From AC-32 sp963772975 (GTDB lineage Bacteria; Actinomycetota; Thermoleophilia; Gaiellales; Gaiellaceae): a DNA stretch of 64,000 nucleotides. Shown one piece after another: positions 41,547-50,554 of this stretch. The number at the start of each line of letters is the position of its first letter. Positions within the stretch are counted from its first letter, which is position 1. The DNA is taken from NCBI GenBank assembly GCA_963772975.1, contig CAVYZH010000010.1:124001-188000 (forward strand). Direction: 5' to 3'. Under the pieces are notes generated by a model. The model did no database searches. It had not been told where the DNA came from and saw only the letters and a program-made list of their open reading frames with translations. The position numbers and the translations under genes are program-made.

Positions 41547-41582
41547 TTGAGTCCTCAAGTAAGGAGCTAAGGCACTTGAGGA
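41547..41582 (+). promoter_or_regulatory. nested inverted repeats over the RBS of the LLM remnant
   Basis: TTGAGTCCTCAA (41547-41558) is a perfect palindrome of the MarR/HxlR-operator kind. Its right half also begins TCCTCAAGT (41552-41560), which pairs with ACTTGAGGA (41574-41582), whose GAGGA is part of the SD of the following TTG start. It could be an operator pair or an RNA hairpin hiding the SD. Confidence 0.5.
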
Positions 41583-41589
41583 GCTGGAT

Positions 41590-41807
41590 TTGGCAAACAC
41601 GGAGACCTTTGAGTTCGGGCTCGACACGTTCTTGCCCGTGACCGTCGACGAGTCCGGGCAGCAGATCGGCGGCGACCAGGTGATCCGGAACGCGGTCGAG
41701 GAGGCCGTGCTCGCCGAGTCGGTCGGAATCGACTCTTTCAACATCGGCGAGCACTACCGTCGCGAGTTCATGGACTCCGCAGGCCACGTGGTCCTCGCCG
41801 CGACGCC
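41590..41807 (+). pseudogene. LLM-class flavin/F420-dependent oxidoreductase, N-terminal remnant
   Basis: About 72 codons from TTG 41590: FEFGLDTFLPVTVDESGQQIG, then EAVLAESVGIDSFNIGEHYR and AGHVVLAAT, the start of luciferase-like monooxygenases. A full gene has about 330-350 codons. After HVVLAAT the homology stops and a different gene (F420 reductase) begins in another frame. This looks like a deletion that removed the C-terminal four fifths of the LLM gene. Confidence 0.8.
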
Positions 41808-42437
41808 GACGATCTGCGGCTCGGCATCGTCGGCGCGGGCAAGTTCGGCACGACACTCGCACGCGCCGCCATCGCGGCCGGTTACGACGTTGTGATGTCC
41901 GCGTCGGGGCCGCCCGACGTGATCGCGCTGACCGTCGACGTGCTGGCCCCCGGCGCGCGAACGGCGACGACCGAGGAGGTCGTCGGCCAGGCCGACATCA
42001 TCGTCCTGGCGGTCCCCACGCATCGCTTCCGCGAGCTTCCACGCGATCTGTTCGCCGGCAAGATCCTCGTCGACGCGATGAACTACTGGGAGCCGGTGGA
42101 CGGCGAAGATCCGGAGCTCGCGACCGCAGCCGACGGCACCAGCGTGGTCGTGCAGAAGCGCTTCCCATCCGCGCGCGTGGTCAAGAGCCTCAACCAGCTC
42201 GGCTACCACGAGCTCGAGGAACACCACCGCCCGAAGGGAACGCCCGACCGCATCGCGGTCGGCGCCGCCGGCGACGACCGGCTGGCTGTCCGCGAGGTGA
42301 TGCGGCTCGTCGACCGGCTCGGGTTCGACCCGGTGGACGTCGGACCGCTGGAAAACGGTCTGGCCCTGGAGCCCGACGGCTCACCGTTTGCCGCCACCTA
42401 CACGGCAGACGAGCTCTCGAGGCTCGTCTCGCGCTGA
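41808..42437 (+). pseudogene. NADPH:F420 reductase-like gene lacking a start codon
   Basis: About 209 codons. DLRLGIVGAGKFGTTLARAAIAAGYDVVMSASG is the Rossmann motif in order; then VVGQADIIVLAVPTHRFREL, KILVDAMNYWEPVDG and RVVKSLNQLGYHEL, matching F420-dependent NADP reductases. The frame has no ATG, GTG or TTG before the GxGxxG motif. The first usual start, at about 41892, would remove it. The gene is therefore either inactive or read as a non-standard product. The stop at 42435-42437 is normal. Confidence 0.75.
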
Positions 42438-42492
42438 GATCCTCCGGCGCTTCCGGCGGACGTTCCGCGGGCACTCTCGCGTTATCACCCAC

Positions 42493-43431
42493 GTGAGTCA
42501 CCGCGCCCAGGTCTGGGTCGCCCTCTGGATCGTCTACATCGTCTGGGGCTCGACCTATCTCGGGATCGAGCTCGCGGGCGAGACGATCCCGGCGGTGTTC
42601 GGCGCCGGTGTGCGCTTCACGCTCGTCGGGCTGATCGTCTTCGGCGTCGTGCTCTGGCGGCGCGGCCTCGCTGCCCTCAAGGTTCGGCGCGCCGAGCTGG
42701 CGTCTGCGGCGCTGATCGGCCTGCTGCTGCCCGGCGCGAACTCGATCCTCTTCATCACCGAGCAGAAGGTCCCGATCGGGCTGACCTCGCTGATCATCGC
42801 GTCGGTGCCGCTCTGGGTACTGGTGTTCCGCCTCGCGGCGGGCGAGCGGCCGGACCGGATCGCCTCGCTCGGCCTGCTCGTGGGCTTCGCCGGCATCGTC
42901 TTGCTCGTGCGCCCCGGCGGCGGCTCCGGGCCGCTCGGCTACCTCTTGCTGACTGTCCTCGCCGCGATCTCGTGGGCGTTCGGCTCGTTCCTCTCGCCGC
43001 GGATCCCGGTCCCGAAGGACGCGCTCGTCGCGACAGGCTACGAGACGCTCATCGGCGGGCTCGTGCTCACCGTGATCGGCCTCGCGACGACATCGGCGTC
43101 GGAGCTCGACCCATCCGGCTGGTCGACGCGCTCGGTCTTCGGGCTCGTCTACCTCATCCTCGTCGGCTCGGTCGTCGGCTACACCGCCTACGCGTGGCTG
43201 CTCGCGAACGCGCCGATCGCGCAGGTCTCGACCTACGCGTATGTGAACCCGGTGATCGCGATCGCGCTCGGCGTGATCGTGCTCGACGAGACCATCACCG
43301 CCCGCATCATCGCCGGCGCAGTGCTGATCCTGATCGCGGTCGCGATCGTCGTGCGCCGCGAGTCAGAGTCCGGCGAGCTCGTCGGGCCGGACGGGCACCC
43401 GGCTGAGCTCGCGCCCGCTCGCCGCACGTAG
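42493..43431 (+). CDS. EamA-family (YedA/RhaT-like) transporter
   Basis: About 312 residues, ten helices in two EamA repeats: LWIVYIVWGSTYLGIELAGE at the start, LLLPGANSILFITEQKVPIG mid-way, and YAYVNPVIAIALGVIVLDE near the end. Family members export amino acids or other metabolites. I chose GTG 42493; an upstream start would add unrelated residues. Its 3' end overlaps the xanthine dehydrogenase gene convergently by 69 nt. Confidence 0.88.
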   Translation: MSHRAQVWVALWIVYIVWGSTYLGIELAGETIPAVFGAGVRFTLVGLIVFGVVLWRRGLAALKVRRAELASAALIGLLLPGANSILFITEQKVPIGLTSLIIASVPLWVLVFRLAAGERPDRIASLGLLVGFAGIVLLVRPGGGSGPLGYLLLTVLAAISWAFGSFLSPRIPVPKDALVATGYETLIGGLVLTVIGLATTSASELDPSGWSTRSVFGLVYLILVGSVVGYTAYAWLLANAPIAQVSTYAYVNPVIAIALGVIVLDETITARIIAGAVLILIAVAIVVRRESESGELVGPDGHPAELAPARRT

Positions 43432-45588
43432 CGCCGAGACGACCGCGGCCGTCGAGACCACCGTCGGCGGCTCGCCGACGCCCTTGGCCCCGTAGGGCGC
43501 GTCCGGCTCTGGATCCTCGACCAGCTCGGCGTCGATCACCGGCATGTCGAGCGTGGTCGGGATCAGGTAGTCGGTGAAGCTCGCGTTGGTGATCAGGCCG
43601 TCGCGCGTCTGAATCTCCTCCATCAGCGCGAGCCCGAGGCCCTGCGCGGTGCCGCCCTCGATCTGGCCGTGGACGGCCTGCGGGTTGATCGCCTTACCGA
43701 CGTCCTGGGCGGCGCCGATCCAGACCACACGCGAAAGGCCGAGCTCGACGTCCACCTCTGCGACCACGCGCATCGCAGCGCAGATGTACGCCACGTGCAC
43801 GCGGTCGCCCTTCACCTGGCCGGTCTCGGGATCGAGCGGGAAGGTGCGCGTGTGGTGGTAGGTGCGCTCGAGGTCGACCTCCTTGCCGGTCGCGCGGAAC
43901 TCCTCGAGCGCGTCCTGACAGGCGAGCCGCACCGCGCCCGCGGTCATCCAGGTCAGCCGCGATGCCGACGCCGAGCCGGCCGAGCCGACGCCGTCGGTCG
44001 AGCCCGGCGCGAGTACGACGGCGTCCGTGCCGAGCTCGATGCGCGCGACCTGCAGGATCACGTTCGTCACGCCCTGGCCGACCTCGGCCGCGGCGCAGTG
44101 CACCTCGGCGGCGAGCTGCTCGTCCGCGCCGACCCAGAGCCGCACGCGAGCCGAGCACGTGTCGTCGAAGCCTTCCGAGTAGCAGACGTTCTTGAAGCCG
44201 ACCGCGAAGCCGACCCCGCGCTGGACGCCCTGGCCGTGGGTGGTGTTCCCGGCGCCGCCCGGAAGGCGGATCGGGTCGCGCGGCAGCTCCTCGGCCTCGG
44301 GCACCGGCAACGCGGCGGCGCGCTTGATCACCTCGGCGACCGGCAGCGAGCCGGTCACCTGCTGGCCGGTCGGCAGCGTGTCGCCCGGCCCGAGCGCGTT
44401 CAGCAGCCGCAGCTCGACCGGGTCGATCTCGAGCGCGGCCGCGAGCCTGTCCATCTGCGCCTCGTGGGCGAAGCAGCCCTGCACGGCGCCGAAGCCGCGC
44501 ATCGCGCCGCAAGGCGGGTTGTTCGAGTAGACGCAGGTCGACTCGATCAGCGCGTTCTCGACCTTGTACGGACCGACCGCGAACGCAGCCGCGTTCGAGC
44601 AGACCGCCGCGCTCGACGAGGCGTACGCCCCGCCGTCGAGCAGGATCCGCGCGCGAACGTTGACGAGCTTCCCGTCGCGGGTCGCGCGGTGCTCCATCCA
44701 GATTTTGGCCGGGTGCCGGTGAACGTGGCCGACGAACGACTCCTCGCGCGAGTAGACGATCTTCACGGGCCGCTCGGTGTGCAGCGCGAGCATCGCGCCG
44801 TGGACCTGCATCGAGAGGTCCTCGCGCCCGCCAAAGGCGCCGCCGACCCCGGCAAGGTGGATCCGCACCTGCTCGGGCTCGAGTCCGAGGCAGGGCGCGA
44901 CCTGATCGCGGTCGACGTGCAGCCACTGCGTCGCCACGTAGACGTCGACGCCGCCCTCACCGTCCGGGACCGCGAGCCCGGACTCGGGCCCGAGGAAGGC
45001 CTGGTCCTGGATCCCGAGCTCGTAGACCCCCTCGACGCTGACCTCGCCTGCGGCCTCCGGGTCGCCGTGGCGGATCACGATCGAACGCAGCACGTTCGGC
45101 CGCGGGTCGTCGCGGAAGCCCTGGCCGGCGGTTGGGTCCTCGTCGTGAATCGGCGGCTGCTCGACGGCCCGCTCCATGTCGGTCACCGGCTCGAGCGGCT
45201 CGTACTCGACGCGCACCTTCTCGGCCGCCCGCCGCGCTTGCTCCGGGTGCTCGGCCGCGACCAGCGCGACCGGCTCGCCGAAGTAGCGCACCTTGTCGAT
45301 CGCGAGCACCGGCTGGTCCGGGAACTCGAGCCCGTAGGTCTTTGCGCCCGGCACGTCGGCGTGCGTGAGCACCGCGTGGACGCCGGCCATCGCCAGCGCC
45401 TCGGAGATGTCGATTTCGACGATTCGCGCGTGCGCGTGTGGGCTGCGGACGGTCTGGCCCCAGAGCATCCCGGCCGCGAACAGGTCACTCGCGTAGGCGA
45501 ACTCACCGGTCACCTTCGGGATCGCGTCGACGCGCTTGACCGCCTCGCCGATTCGGCCAAGCTCGAGCCTGCGGGCGGTCGTGCTCAT
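43363..45588 (-). CDS. xanthine dehydrogenase molybdopterin-binding subunit (PucD/XdhD-type)
   Basis: 741 residues. Family blocks are VTGEFAYASDL, GVGGAFGGREDLSMQ (molybdopterin), NPPCGAMRGFGAVQ, AAAEVGQGVTNVI and GAKGVGEPPTVV, whose Glu is the catalytic base. The CGAMRGFGA motif and the purine neighbourhood point to (hypo)xanthine rather than CO or aldehyde as substrate. It forms an alpha-beta-gamma complex with the next two gene products. ATG at 45588 overlaps the 2Fe-2S gene by four bases. Confidence 0.93.
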   Translation of the reverse strand: MSTTARRLELGRIGEAVKRVDAIPKVTGEFAYASDLFAAGMLWGQTVRSPHAHARIVEIDISEALAMAGVHAVLTHADVPGAKTYGLEFPDQPVLAIDKVRYFGEPVALVAAEHPEQARRAAEKVRVEYEPLEPVTDMERAVEQPPIHDEDPTAGQGFRDDPRPNVLRSIVIRHGDPEAAGEVSVEGVYELGIQDQAFLGPESGLAVPDGEGGVDVYVATQWLHVDRDQVAPCLGLEPEQVRIHLAGVGGAFGGREDLSMQVHGAMLALHTERPVKIVYSREESFVGHVHRHPAKIWMEHRATRDGKLVNVRARILLDGGAYASSSAAVCSNAAAFAVGPYKVENALIESTCVYSNNPPCGAMRGFGAVQGCFAHEAQMDRLAAALEIDPVELRLLNALGPGDTLPTGQQVTGSLPVAEVIKRAAALPVPEAEELPRDPIRLPGGAGNTTHGQGVQRGVGFAVGFKNVCYSEGFDDTCSARVRLWVGADEQLAAEVHCAAAEVGQGVTNVILQVARIELGTDAVVLAPGSTDGVGSAGSASASRLTWMTAGAVRLACQDALEEFRATGKEVDLERTYHHTRTFPLDPETGQVKGDRVHVAYICAAMRVVAEVDVELGLSRVVWIGAAQDVGKAINPQAVHGQIEGGTAQGLGLALMEEIQTRDGLITNASFTDYLIPTTLDMPVIDAELVEDPEPDAPYGAKGVGEPPTVVSTAAVVSALRAASGRELSRVPVRPDELAGL

Positions 45589-46040
45589 CGCTCCGCCGCC
45601 AGCCTGACCGCGTCGAAGATCTTCGCGTAGCCGGTGCAGCGGCAGAGGTTGCCCGAAAGCGCCTCGCGGATCTCGTCGTCGTTCGGGGCGGCGTTGCGGG
45701 CGAGCAGGTCGGCGGTGGCGACGATCAGCCCCGGCGTGCAGAAGCCGCACTGCACCGCGCCGGTCTCGCTGAACGCCTGCTGTACGGGATGGAGCTCCTC
45801 GGCCCGGCCAAGCCCTTCGACGGTGACGACCTGATGGCCGTCCGCCTGGGCGGCCAGCACGAGACACGCGCAGACGAGCGTGCCGTCGAGCAGCACCGAG
45901 CACGAGCCGCACTCGCCCTGCTCGCACGCGTTCTTCGAGCCGGGCTGGCCGAGCCGCTCGCGCAGGGCGAAGAGCAGGCTCTCGCCTTCCCAGATCTCGG
46001 TCTCTTGCTGCTCCCCGTTGACCGTGAGCGAAATCCTCAA
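45585..46040 (-). CDS. xanthine dehydrogenase 2Fe-2S subunit
   Basis: 151 residues. The plant-type cluster has CEQGECGSCSVLLDG with a later Cys in VCACL, and the second cluster QCGFCTPGLIV plus NLCRCTGYAKI. It passes electrons from the Mo site to FAD. Overlaps both subunit neighbours by four bases. Confidence 0.95.
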   Translation of the reverse strand: MRISLTVNGEQQETEIWEGESLLFALRERLGQPGSKNACEQGECGSCSVLLDGTLVCACLVLAAQADGHQVVTVEGLGRAEELHPVQQAFSETGAVQCGFCTPGLIVATADLLARNAAPNDDEIREALSGNLCRCTGYAKIFDAVRLAAER

Positions 46041-46816
46041 GCCAGGCTCCGTTCGAGCGCGCGCTCGGTCAGCACGCGCAAAGCGTGCCGCCGGTAGCGG
46101 GCCGTGCCGCGCACGTCGTCGATCGGGCTCGCCGCCTCGGACACCTGCTCCGCGAAGGTGTCGCGCTCCTCGACCGGAGCCGTGACGAGCCCCGGCACGG
46201 GGCCCGCCGAGCCGTAGGAGGCACGCAGCTCGTCGCCATCCACGACCAGCGCGAGCGAGACGACCGCGATCACCATCGCGTTGCGCGGCCCGACCTTCAT
46301 GAACGTCTGCCTCGGCCCGGGCACGGGAATCCGGACGGCGACGATCAGCTCGTCCTGCTCGAGGGCGTTCCGCTTCGGGCCGACGAGGAACTCGCGCAAC
46401 GGCACGAAACGCGAGCCGCGGATCGAAGCGAGCTCGACCTCCGCGCCGTAGACGAGCAGCGGCGGTAGCGCGTCACCGGCGGGCGAGGCCGTGCCGAGGT
46501 TGCCGCCGATCGTGCCGCGGTTGCGGACCTGCGGCCCGCCGACCGTACGCGAGGCCTCCGCCAGCGCGAGCAGCGGCTCGGCGAGGCCCATCACCTCGGT
46601 GTAGGTCAGCCCTGAGCCGAGCCGCAGCGTCCCGTTCTCGCCCGCATGCCCGCGCAGCTCGGGCACCTCGTTCAGGTTCAGCAGCGCCGGCGGCCGCGCG
46701 CGATCGAAGTTGAGCTCGACCATCACGTCGGTGCCGCCCTGGATCGGCACGGCGTCGGGCCGCTCGGCCTTCAGCGCCAGCGCCTCGTCCAGCCCGCGGG
46801 GAGTCAGGACTTCCAC
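46037..46816 (-). CDS. xanthine dehydrogenase FAD-binding subunit
   Basis: 259 residues. QGGTDVMVELNF and RNRGTIGGNLGTASPAGD are the two FAD motifs; the C-terminal domain follows (GRPRNAMVIAVVSLALV in the form VGPRNAMV). GTG at 46816 with TAGATT 7 nt upstream, so leaderless; this is the first gene of the three-subunit operon, divergent from the adenine deaminase gene with only 36 bp between starts. Confidence 0.92.
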   Translation of the reverse strand: MEVLTPRGLDEALALKAERPDAVPIQGGTDVMVELNFDRARPPALLNLNEVPELRGHAGENGTLRLGSGLTYTEVMGLAEPLLALAEASRTVGGPQVRNRGTIGGNLGTASPAGDALPPLLVYGAEVELASIRGSRFVPLREFLVGPKRNALEQDELIVAVRIPVPGPRQTFMKVGPRNAMVIAVVSLALVVDGDELRASYGSAGPVPGLVTAPVEERDTFAEQVSEAASPIDDVRGTARYRRHALRVLTERALERSLA

Positions 46817-46823
46817 GACGGCA

Positions 46824-46846
46824 AATCTACTTCGACCCAGTAAGTT
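46824..46846. promoter_or_regulatory. divergent leaderless promoters of the purine cluster
   Basis: TAGATT (46824-46829, minus strand) lies 7 nt before GTG 46816, and TAAGTT (46841-46846, plus strand) lies 6 nt before ATG 46853. The two promoters face away from each other within 36 bp, so a single bound regulator could affect both halves of the purine cluster. Confidence 0.55.
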
Positions 46847-46852
46847 CCATCC

Positions 46853-48544
46853 ATGCCAGACCTCGCACGACGGCTCGCCGTGGCCCGCGGCGACGAGCCC
46901 GCCGAGCTCGTCGTTCGTGGCGGGCGCGTGTTCTCGGTCTTCACGCGCGAGTGGCTGGAGGCGGACGTGGCCATCGTCGACGGCTTTGTCGCCGGCCTGG
47001 GCGACTACGACGGCGACGAGGTGCTCGACGCGGCGGGCCGCTTCGTCGTGCCCGGCTTCGTCGACGCGCACATGCACCTGGAGTCGACGAAGCTGCTCGT
47101 CGACGAGTTCGCCAGGCTGGTGCTGCCGCTGGGCACGACCACCGTCGTCGCCGACCCGCACGAGATCGCCAACGTGCTCGGGACCGACGGCGTGCACTGG
47201 CTGCTGGACGTCTGCGGCGACCTGCCGCTGGACGTCTTCTTCATGGCGTCGTCCTGCGTGCCGGCCTCGGTAGTTCGAGTCGCCGCGACGGCCGCTCTCG
47301 CCCGGCGACCTCGAGGGCCTGCTCCGCCGGCGTCGGGTGATCGGGCTCGCGGAGATGATGAACTTCCCCGGCGTCGTCTCCGGCGACGAGCACGAGCTCG
47401 CCAAGCTGCGGCTGCCCGGCGCCGAGCACGTCGACGGCCACGCGCCCGGCGTGCTCGGCAAGCACCTGAACGCCTACGCCGCGGCCGGGATCTACTCCGA
47501 CCACGAGGCCTCCACTGCCAGAGGAAGGGCGCGAGCGGCTGCGCGACCGGGATGTGGCTCTTGATCCGCGAGGCCTCGGCGGCGCGGAACCTGCAGGCGC
47601 TGCTGCCGCTCGTGCAGGAGCTCGGCACCGAGCGGATCGCCTTCTGCACCGACGACCGCGAGCCCGAGCACATCGCCGAGGACGGGCACATCAACTCGAT
47701 GGTGCGCGACGCGGTCGCGGCAGGGATCGCGCCCGGAGGACGCGCTCGTGCTGGCGACGCTGAACCCGGCGACCTGGCACGGCCTCCGGCACCTCGGCGC
47801 GATCGCGCCCGGGCTACCAGGCCGACCTGCTCGCTGCTCCCGGACCTCGAGTCGTTCGTCCCGGAGACGGTGCTCAAGCGCGGCCGGCCGGTCGGCGAGA
47901 TCGAGCGGCCGGACGTGCCGGAGTGGGTCAAGCACACCGTCCGCGTCCGCCACGTCGCCGCCCGTGACTTCACGATCCCCTGGGAGGGCGGGCCGGCGCG
48001 CGTGATCGGCGTGATCCCGGACCAGATCGTGACCGAGGGGCTCGTCGAGGAGCCGCTCGTCGAGGACGGGCAAGCGGTTGCGGGAAACGGCCTCGCGAAG
48101 ATCGCGGTGGTCGAGCGCCACCTCGGCACGGGCCGCATGGCCGTCGGCCTCGTGCGCGGGTTCGATCTCCGGTCGGGCGCGCTCGCCTCGACCTTCGCCC
48201 ACGACGCGCACAACATCGTCGTCGTCGGGATGGAGGACCACGACATGGCCCGCGCGATCGGACGCCTGACCGAGATCGGCGGCGGCGTGGTCGTCGTCGA
48301 GGACCGCGGCGTGCGCGCCGAACTGGCGCTGCCGGTCGCGGGCCTGATCTCGGAGGCGCCGCTCGACGAGGTGGTCACCGCGAGCCGTGGCTGCATCGAG
48401 GCGGCGGCGAAGCTCGGCTGCACGCTGCCGTCGCCGTTCCAGACGATGTCCTTCCTCGCCCTCTCCGTGATCCCGTCGCTGAAGATCACCGACCGTGGGC
48501 TCGTGGACGTCGACCGCTTCGAGCTGGTGCCCCTCCGCGCGTGA
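46853..48544 (+). pseudogene. ade: adenine deaminase with six single-base insertions
   Basis: Start and end share one frame, and both halves match adenine deaminase: GRVFSVFTREWLEADVAIVDG, FVDAHMHLESTKLLVDEF (metal HxH), then IGVIPDQIVTEGLVEE and VVVVGMEDHDMARAIGRL. In between, homology jumps frame six times, each consistent with one extra base, near 47270, 47520, 47548, 47735, 47814 and 47833. Removing them gives about 561 residues, the normal length, with AEMMNFPGVVSGD and ATLNPATWHGL restored. As written it makes a scrambled centre. The enzyme converts adenine to hypoxanthine. Confidence 0.85.
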
Positions 48545-49851
48545 AGCGGCTGTTCCGCAACGCCTACGTCGTCGTGATGGACGACGCGGGTACCGAGCAC
48601 GAGGACGGCTGGGTGCTGGTCGAGGACGGGCTCGTCGCGGCCACGGGAGGCGGCTCGGAGCCCGAGGCCGACGAACGGGTCGATCTCGCCGGCGCCGTCG
48701 TCACGCCCGGCCTCGTCAACACCCACCACCATCTCTACCAGACACTCACGCGCGCGCGGGCGCAGGAAGCCGACCTGTTCACGTGGCTGAAGACGCTCTA
48801 CCCGATCTGGGCGCGGCTCGACGAGGAGAGCGAGCATGCCGCCGCTCGCACCGGCCTGGCCGAGCTCGCGCTCTCGGGCTGCACAACCGTCTTCGACCAC
48901 CACTACCTCTTTCCGCGCGGAGCAGGCGACCTGATCGAGGCGGAGATGACCGCGGCACGCGAGCTGGGCGTGCGGCTAGTGCCCTCGCGTGGCTCCATGG
49001 ACCTGGGCGAGTCTGACGGAGGGCTTCCGCCGGACTCGCTCGTCGAGGACGCCGACGAGATCCTGGCCGAGACCGAGCGCCTGGCCGCGCGCTACCCGGA
49101 GCTCGTGGTCGCGCCGTGCTCGCCGTTCTCGGTCACCGGCGACCTGATGCGGCAGTCGGCCGAGCTGGCGCGGAAGCTCGGGCTGACGCTGCACACGCAC
49201 CTTGCCGAGACGGTCGAGGAGGAGGCGTACTGCCAGGAGCTCTACGGCTGCCGGCCGGTCGAGTACCTCGAGCAGCTCGGCTGGCTGGACGGCGACGTCT
49301 GGTGCGCGCACTGCGTCCATCTCTCCGACGCCGACATCGCGCGCTTCGGCGAGACGGGCACGGGGGTCGCGCACTGTCCGTCGTCGAATCTGCGGCTCGG
49401 GGCGGGCGTGGCGCCGGTGCGGGCGCTGCTCGACGCGAGCGTCCGGGTTGGGCTCGGCGTCGACGGCTCGGCCTCGAACGAACGCGGCGACCTGTTCCTC
49501 GAGGTCAAGCAGGCGCTGCTCGTCGCGCGAGGCCGCGGCGGGCCGGCGGCGCTGACCGCCCGCGAGGCCCTGCGGCTCGGCACGCGCGGCAGTGCGGCGG
49601 TGCTGAAGCGCGACGACCTCGGCTCGCTCGAGCCGGGCAAGAGCGCCGACCTCGCCGTCTGGCGCCTGGACGGGCTCGAGCTCGCCGGCGCCGACGACCC
49701 GGTCGCCGGGCTCGTGCTCAGCGGCCCGCATCGCGTCGAGCGGCTGGTTGTCGCCGGCGAGGACGTGGTGCGCGAGGGCAGGCTGGTGCGCGCCGACGAA
49801 GCCGAGATCGCGCAGGAGCACCGACGCGTGGCGGAGAAGTTCTCGGGATGA
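48541..49851 (+). CDS. 8-oxoguanine deaminase-type amidohydrolase
   Basis: 436 residues. Amidohydrolase ligands are NTHHHLYQTLTRA (HxH), HTHLAETVEEE, HCVHLSD and GVDGSASNERGDL (Asp). The SASNERGDL motif and overall layout fit the 8-oxoguanine/isoguanine/hydroxyatrazine deaminase group of the cytosine deaminase-like family. In a purine cluster, deamination of 8-oxoguanine (to urate) or guanine is the best guess. GTG start in a GTGA overlap with the ade frame. Confidence 0.85.
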   Translation: MKRLFRNAYVVVMDDAGTEHEDGWVLVEDGLVAATGGGSEPEADERVDLAGAVVTPGLVNTHHHLYQTLTRARAQEADLFTWLKTLYPIWARLDEESEHAAARTGLAELALSGCTTVFDHHYLFPRGAGDLIEAEMTAARELGVRLVPSRGSMDLGESDGGLPPDSLVEDADEILAETERLAARYPELVVAPCSPFSVTGDLMRQSAELARKLGLTLHTHLAETVEEEAYCQELYGCRPVEYLEQLGWLDGDVWCAHCVHLSDADIARFGETGTGVAHCPSSNLRLGAGVAPVRALLDASVRVGLGVDGSASNERGDLFLEVKQALLVARGRGGPAALTAREALRLGTRGSAAVLKRDDLGSLEPGKSADLAVWRLDGLELAGADDPVAGLVLSGPHRVERLVVAGEDVVREGRLVRADEAEIAQEHRRVAEKFSG

Positions 49852-50138
49852 GCGTCTCGCTCTCGACGCACGTTCTCGACACCGAGCGGGGCCGGCCCGG
49901 CAGCGGCGTGCGCGTCGAGCTGCGCAGCGGCGACGAGCTCGTGGCGAGCGCCGAGACCGACGCCGACGGGCGCGCCCGGCTGGCCGAGGAGCTGGAACCC
50001 GGCCGCTACCGCCTCGCCTTCGAGCCGCCCTCGCCGTACTTCCGGCGTGTCGAGCTCGAGCTGGAGCTGGAGGACGGCCACCATCACGTGCCCTTGCTCG
50101 TGTCCTCGTTCGGATGCGTGAGCTACCGCGGCAGCTGA
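49848..50138 (+). CDS. uraH: 5-hydroxyisourate hydrolase
   Basis: 96 residues of the transthyretin-like fold. SLSTHVLDTERGRPGSGVRV begins the protein, and the family C-terminal signature YRGS ends it; HHHVPLLVSSFGCVSYRGS contains the last strand. It hydrolyses 5-hydroxyisourate to OHCU after urate oxidation. ATG in an ATGA overlap with the deaminase gene. Confidence 0.94.
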   Translation: MSVSLSTHVLDTERGRPGSGVRVELRSGDELVASAETDADGRARLAEELEPGRYRLAFEPPSPYFRRVELELELEDGHHHVPLLVSSFGCVSYRGS

Positions 50139-50554
50139 GCGTCGAGGAGCTCGCGGAGCTCTTCGAGGGACGCACGAGGCTGGTCGAGCTGCTGGCAGGG
50201 CGCAAGCACCCGCTCGAGGCGGCGCCCGAGGTGCTCGCCGAGCTGTCCGCGGCGGACAAGCTCGAGGCACTCGACGCGCATCCGGCAATCGGCGCGCGGG
50301 CCAGCCTCTCGGAGCGCTCGGCCGCCGAGCAGGGCGCGGACGCCGACCCGGTGATCCTGACCGAGCTCGCGTACCTGAACCAGGTCTACGAGGAGAAGTT
50401 CGGCTTCCGCTTCGTCGTCTTCGTGAACGGCCGGCAGAAGCTGGAGATCCTGGAGGTCCTGCGCGGGCGGCTCGAGCGGACGCGCGAGGAAGAGCTGGAG
50501 ACCGCACTCGGCGAGCTGGTCGCGATCGCACGCGACCGCTGGGAGCGCGGCTAG
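50114..50554 (+). CDS. uraD: OHCU decarboxylase
   Basis: 146 residues. LDAHPAIGARA contains the catalytic His region, followed by LNQVYEEKFGFRFVVFVNGR. It converts OHCU to S-allantoin. It overlaps uraH by 25 nt and is followed directly by the urate oxidase gene. Confidence 0.93.
   Translation: MRELPRQLSVEELAELFEGRTRLVELLAGRKHPLEAAPEVLAELSAADKLEALDAHPAIGARASLSERSAAEQGADADPVILTELAYLNQVYEEKFGFRFVVFVNGRQKLEILEVLRGRLERTREEELETALGELVAIARDRWERG

Noticed and set aside
41552..41582. tRNA or riboswitch at the inverted repeat
   Set aside because: Only one hairpin with a 13-nt loop; no clover-leaf or further conserved helices.
43363..45927. Xanthine dehydrogenase large subunit read as fused to the 2Fe-2S protein
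   Set aside because: The extension is an out-of-frame reading of the 2Fe-2S gene. The ATG at 45588 overlaps that gene's stop.
46853..48544. Programmed frameshifting in the adenine deaminase gene
   Set aside because: Six events at unrelated short sequences, without slippery sites or common structure, do not fit programmed recoding; error or decay is simpler.
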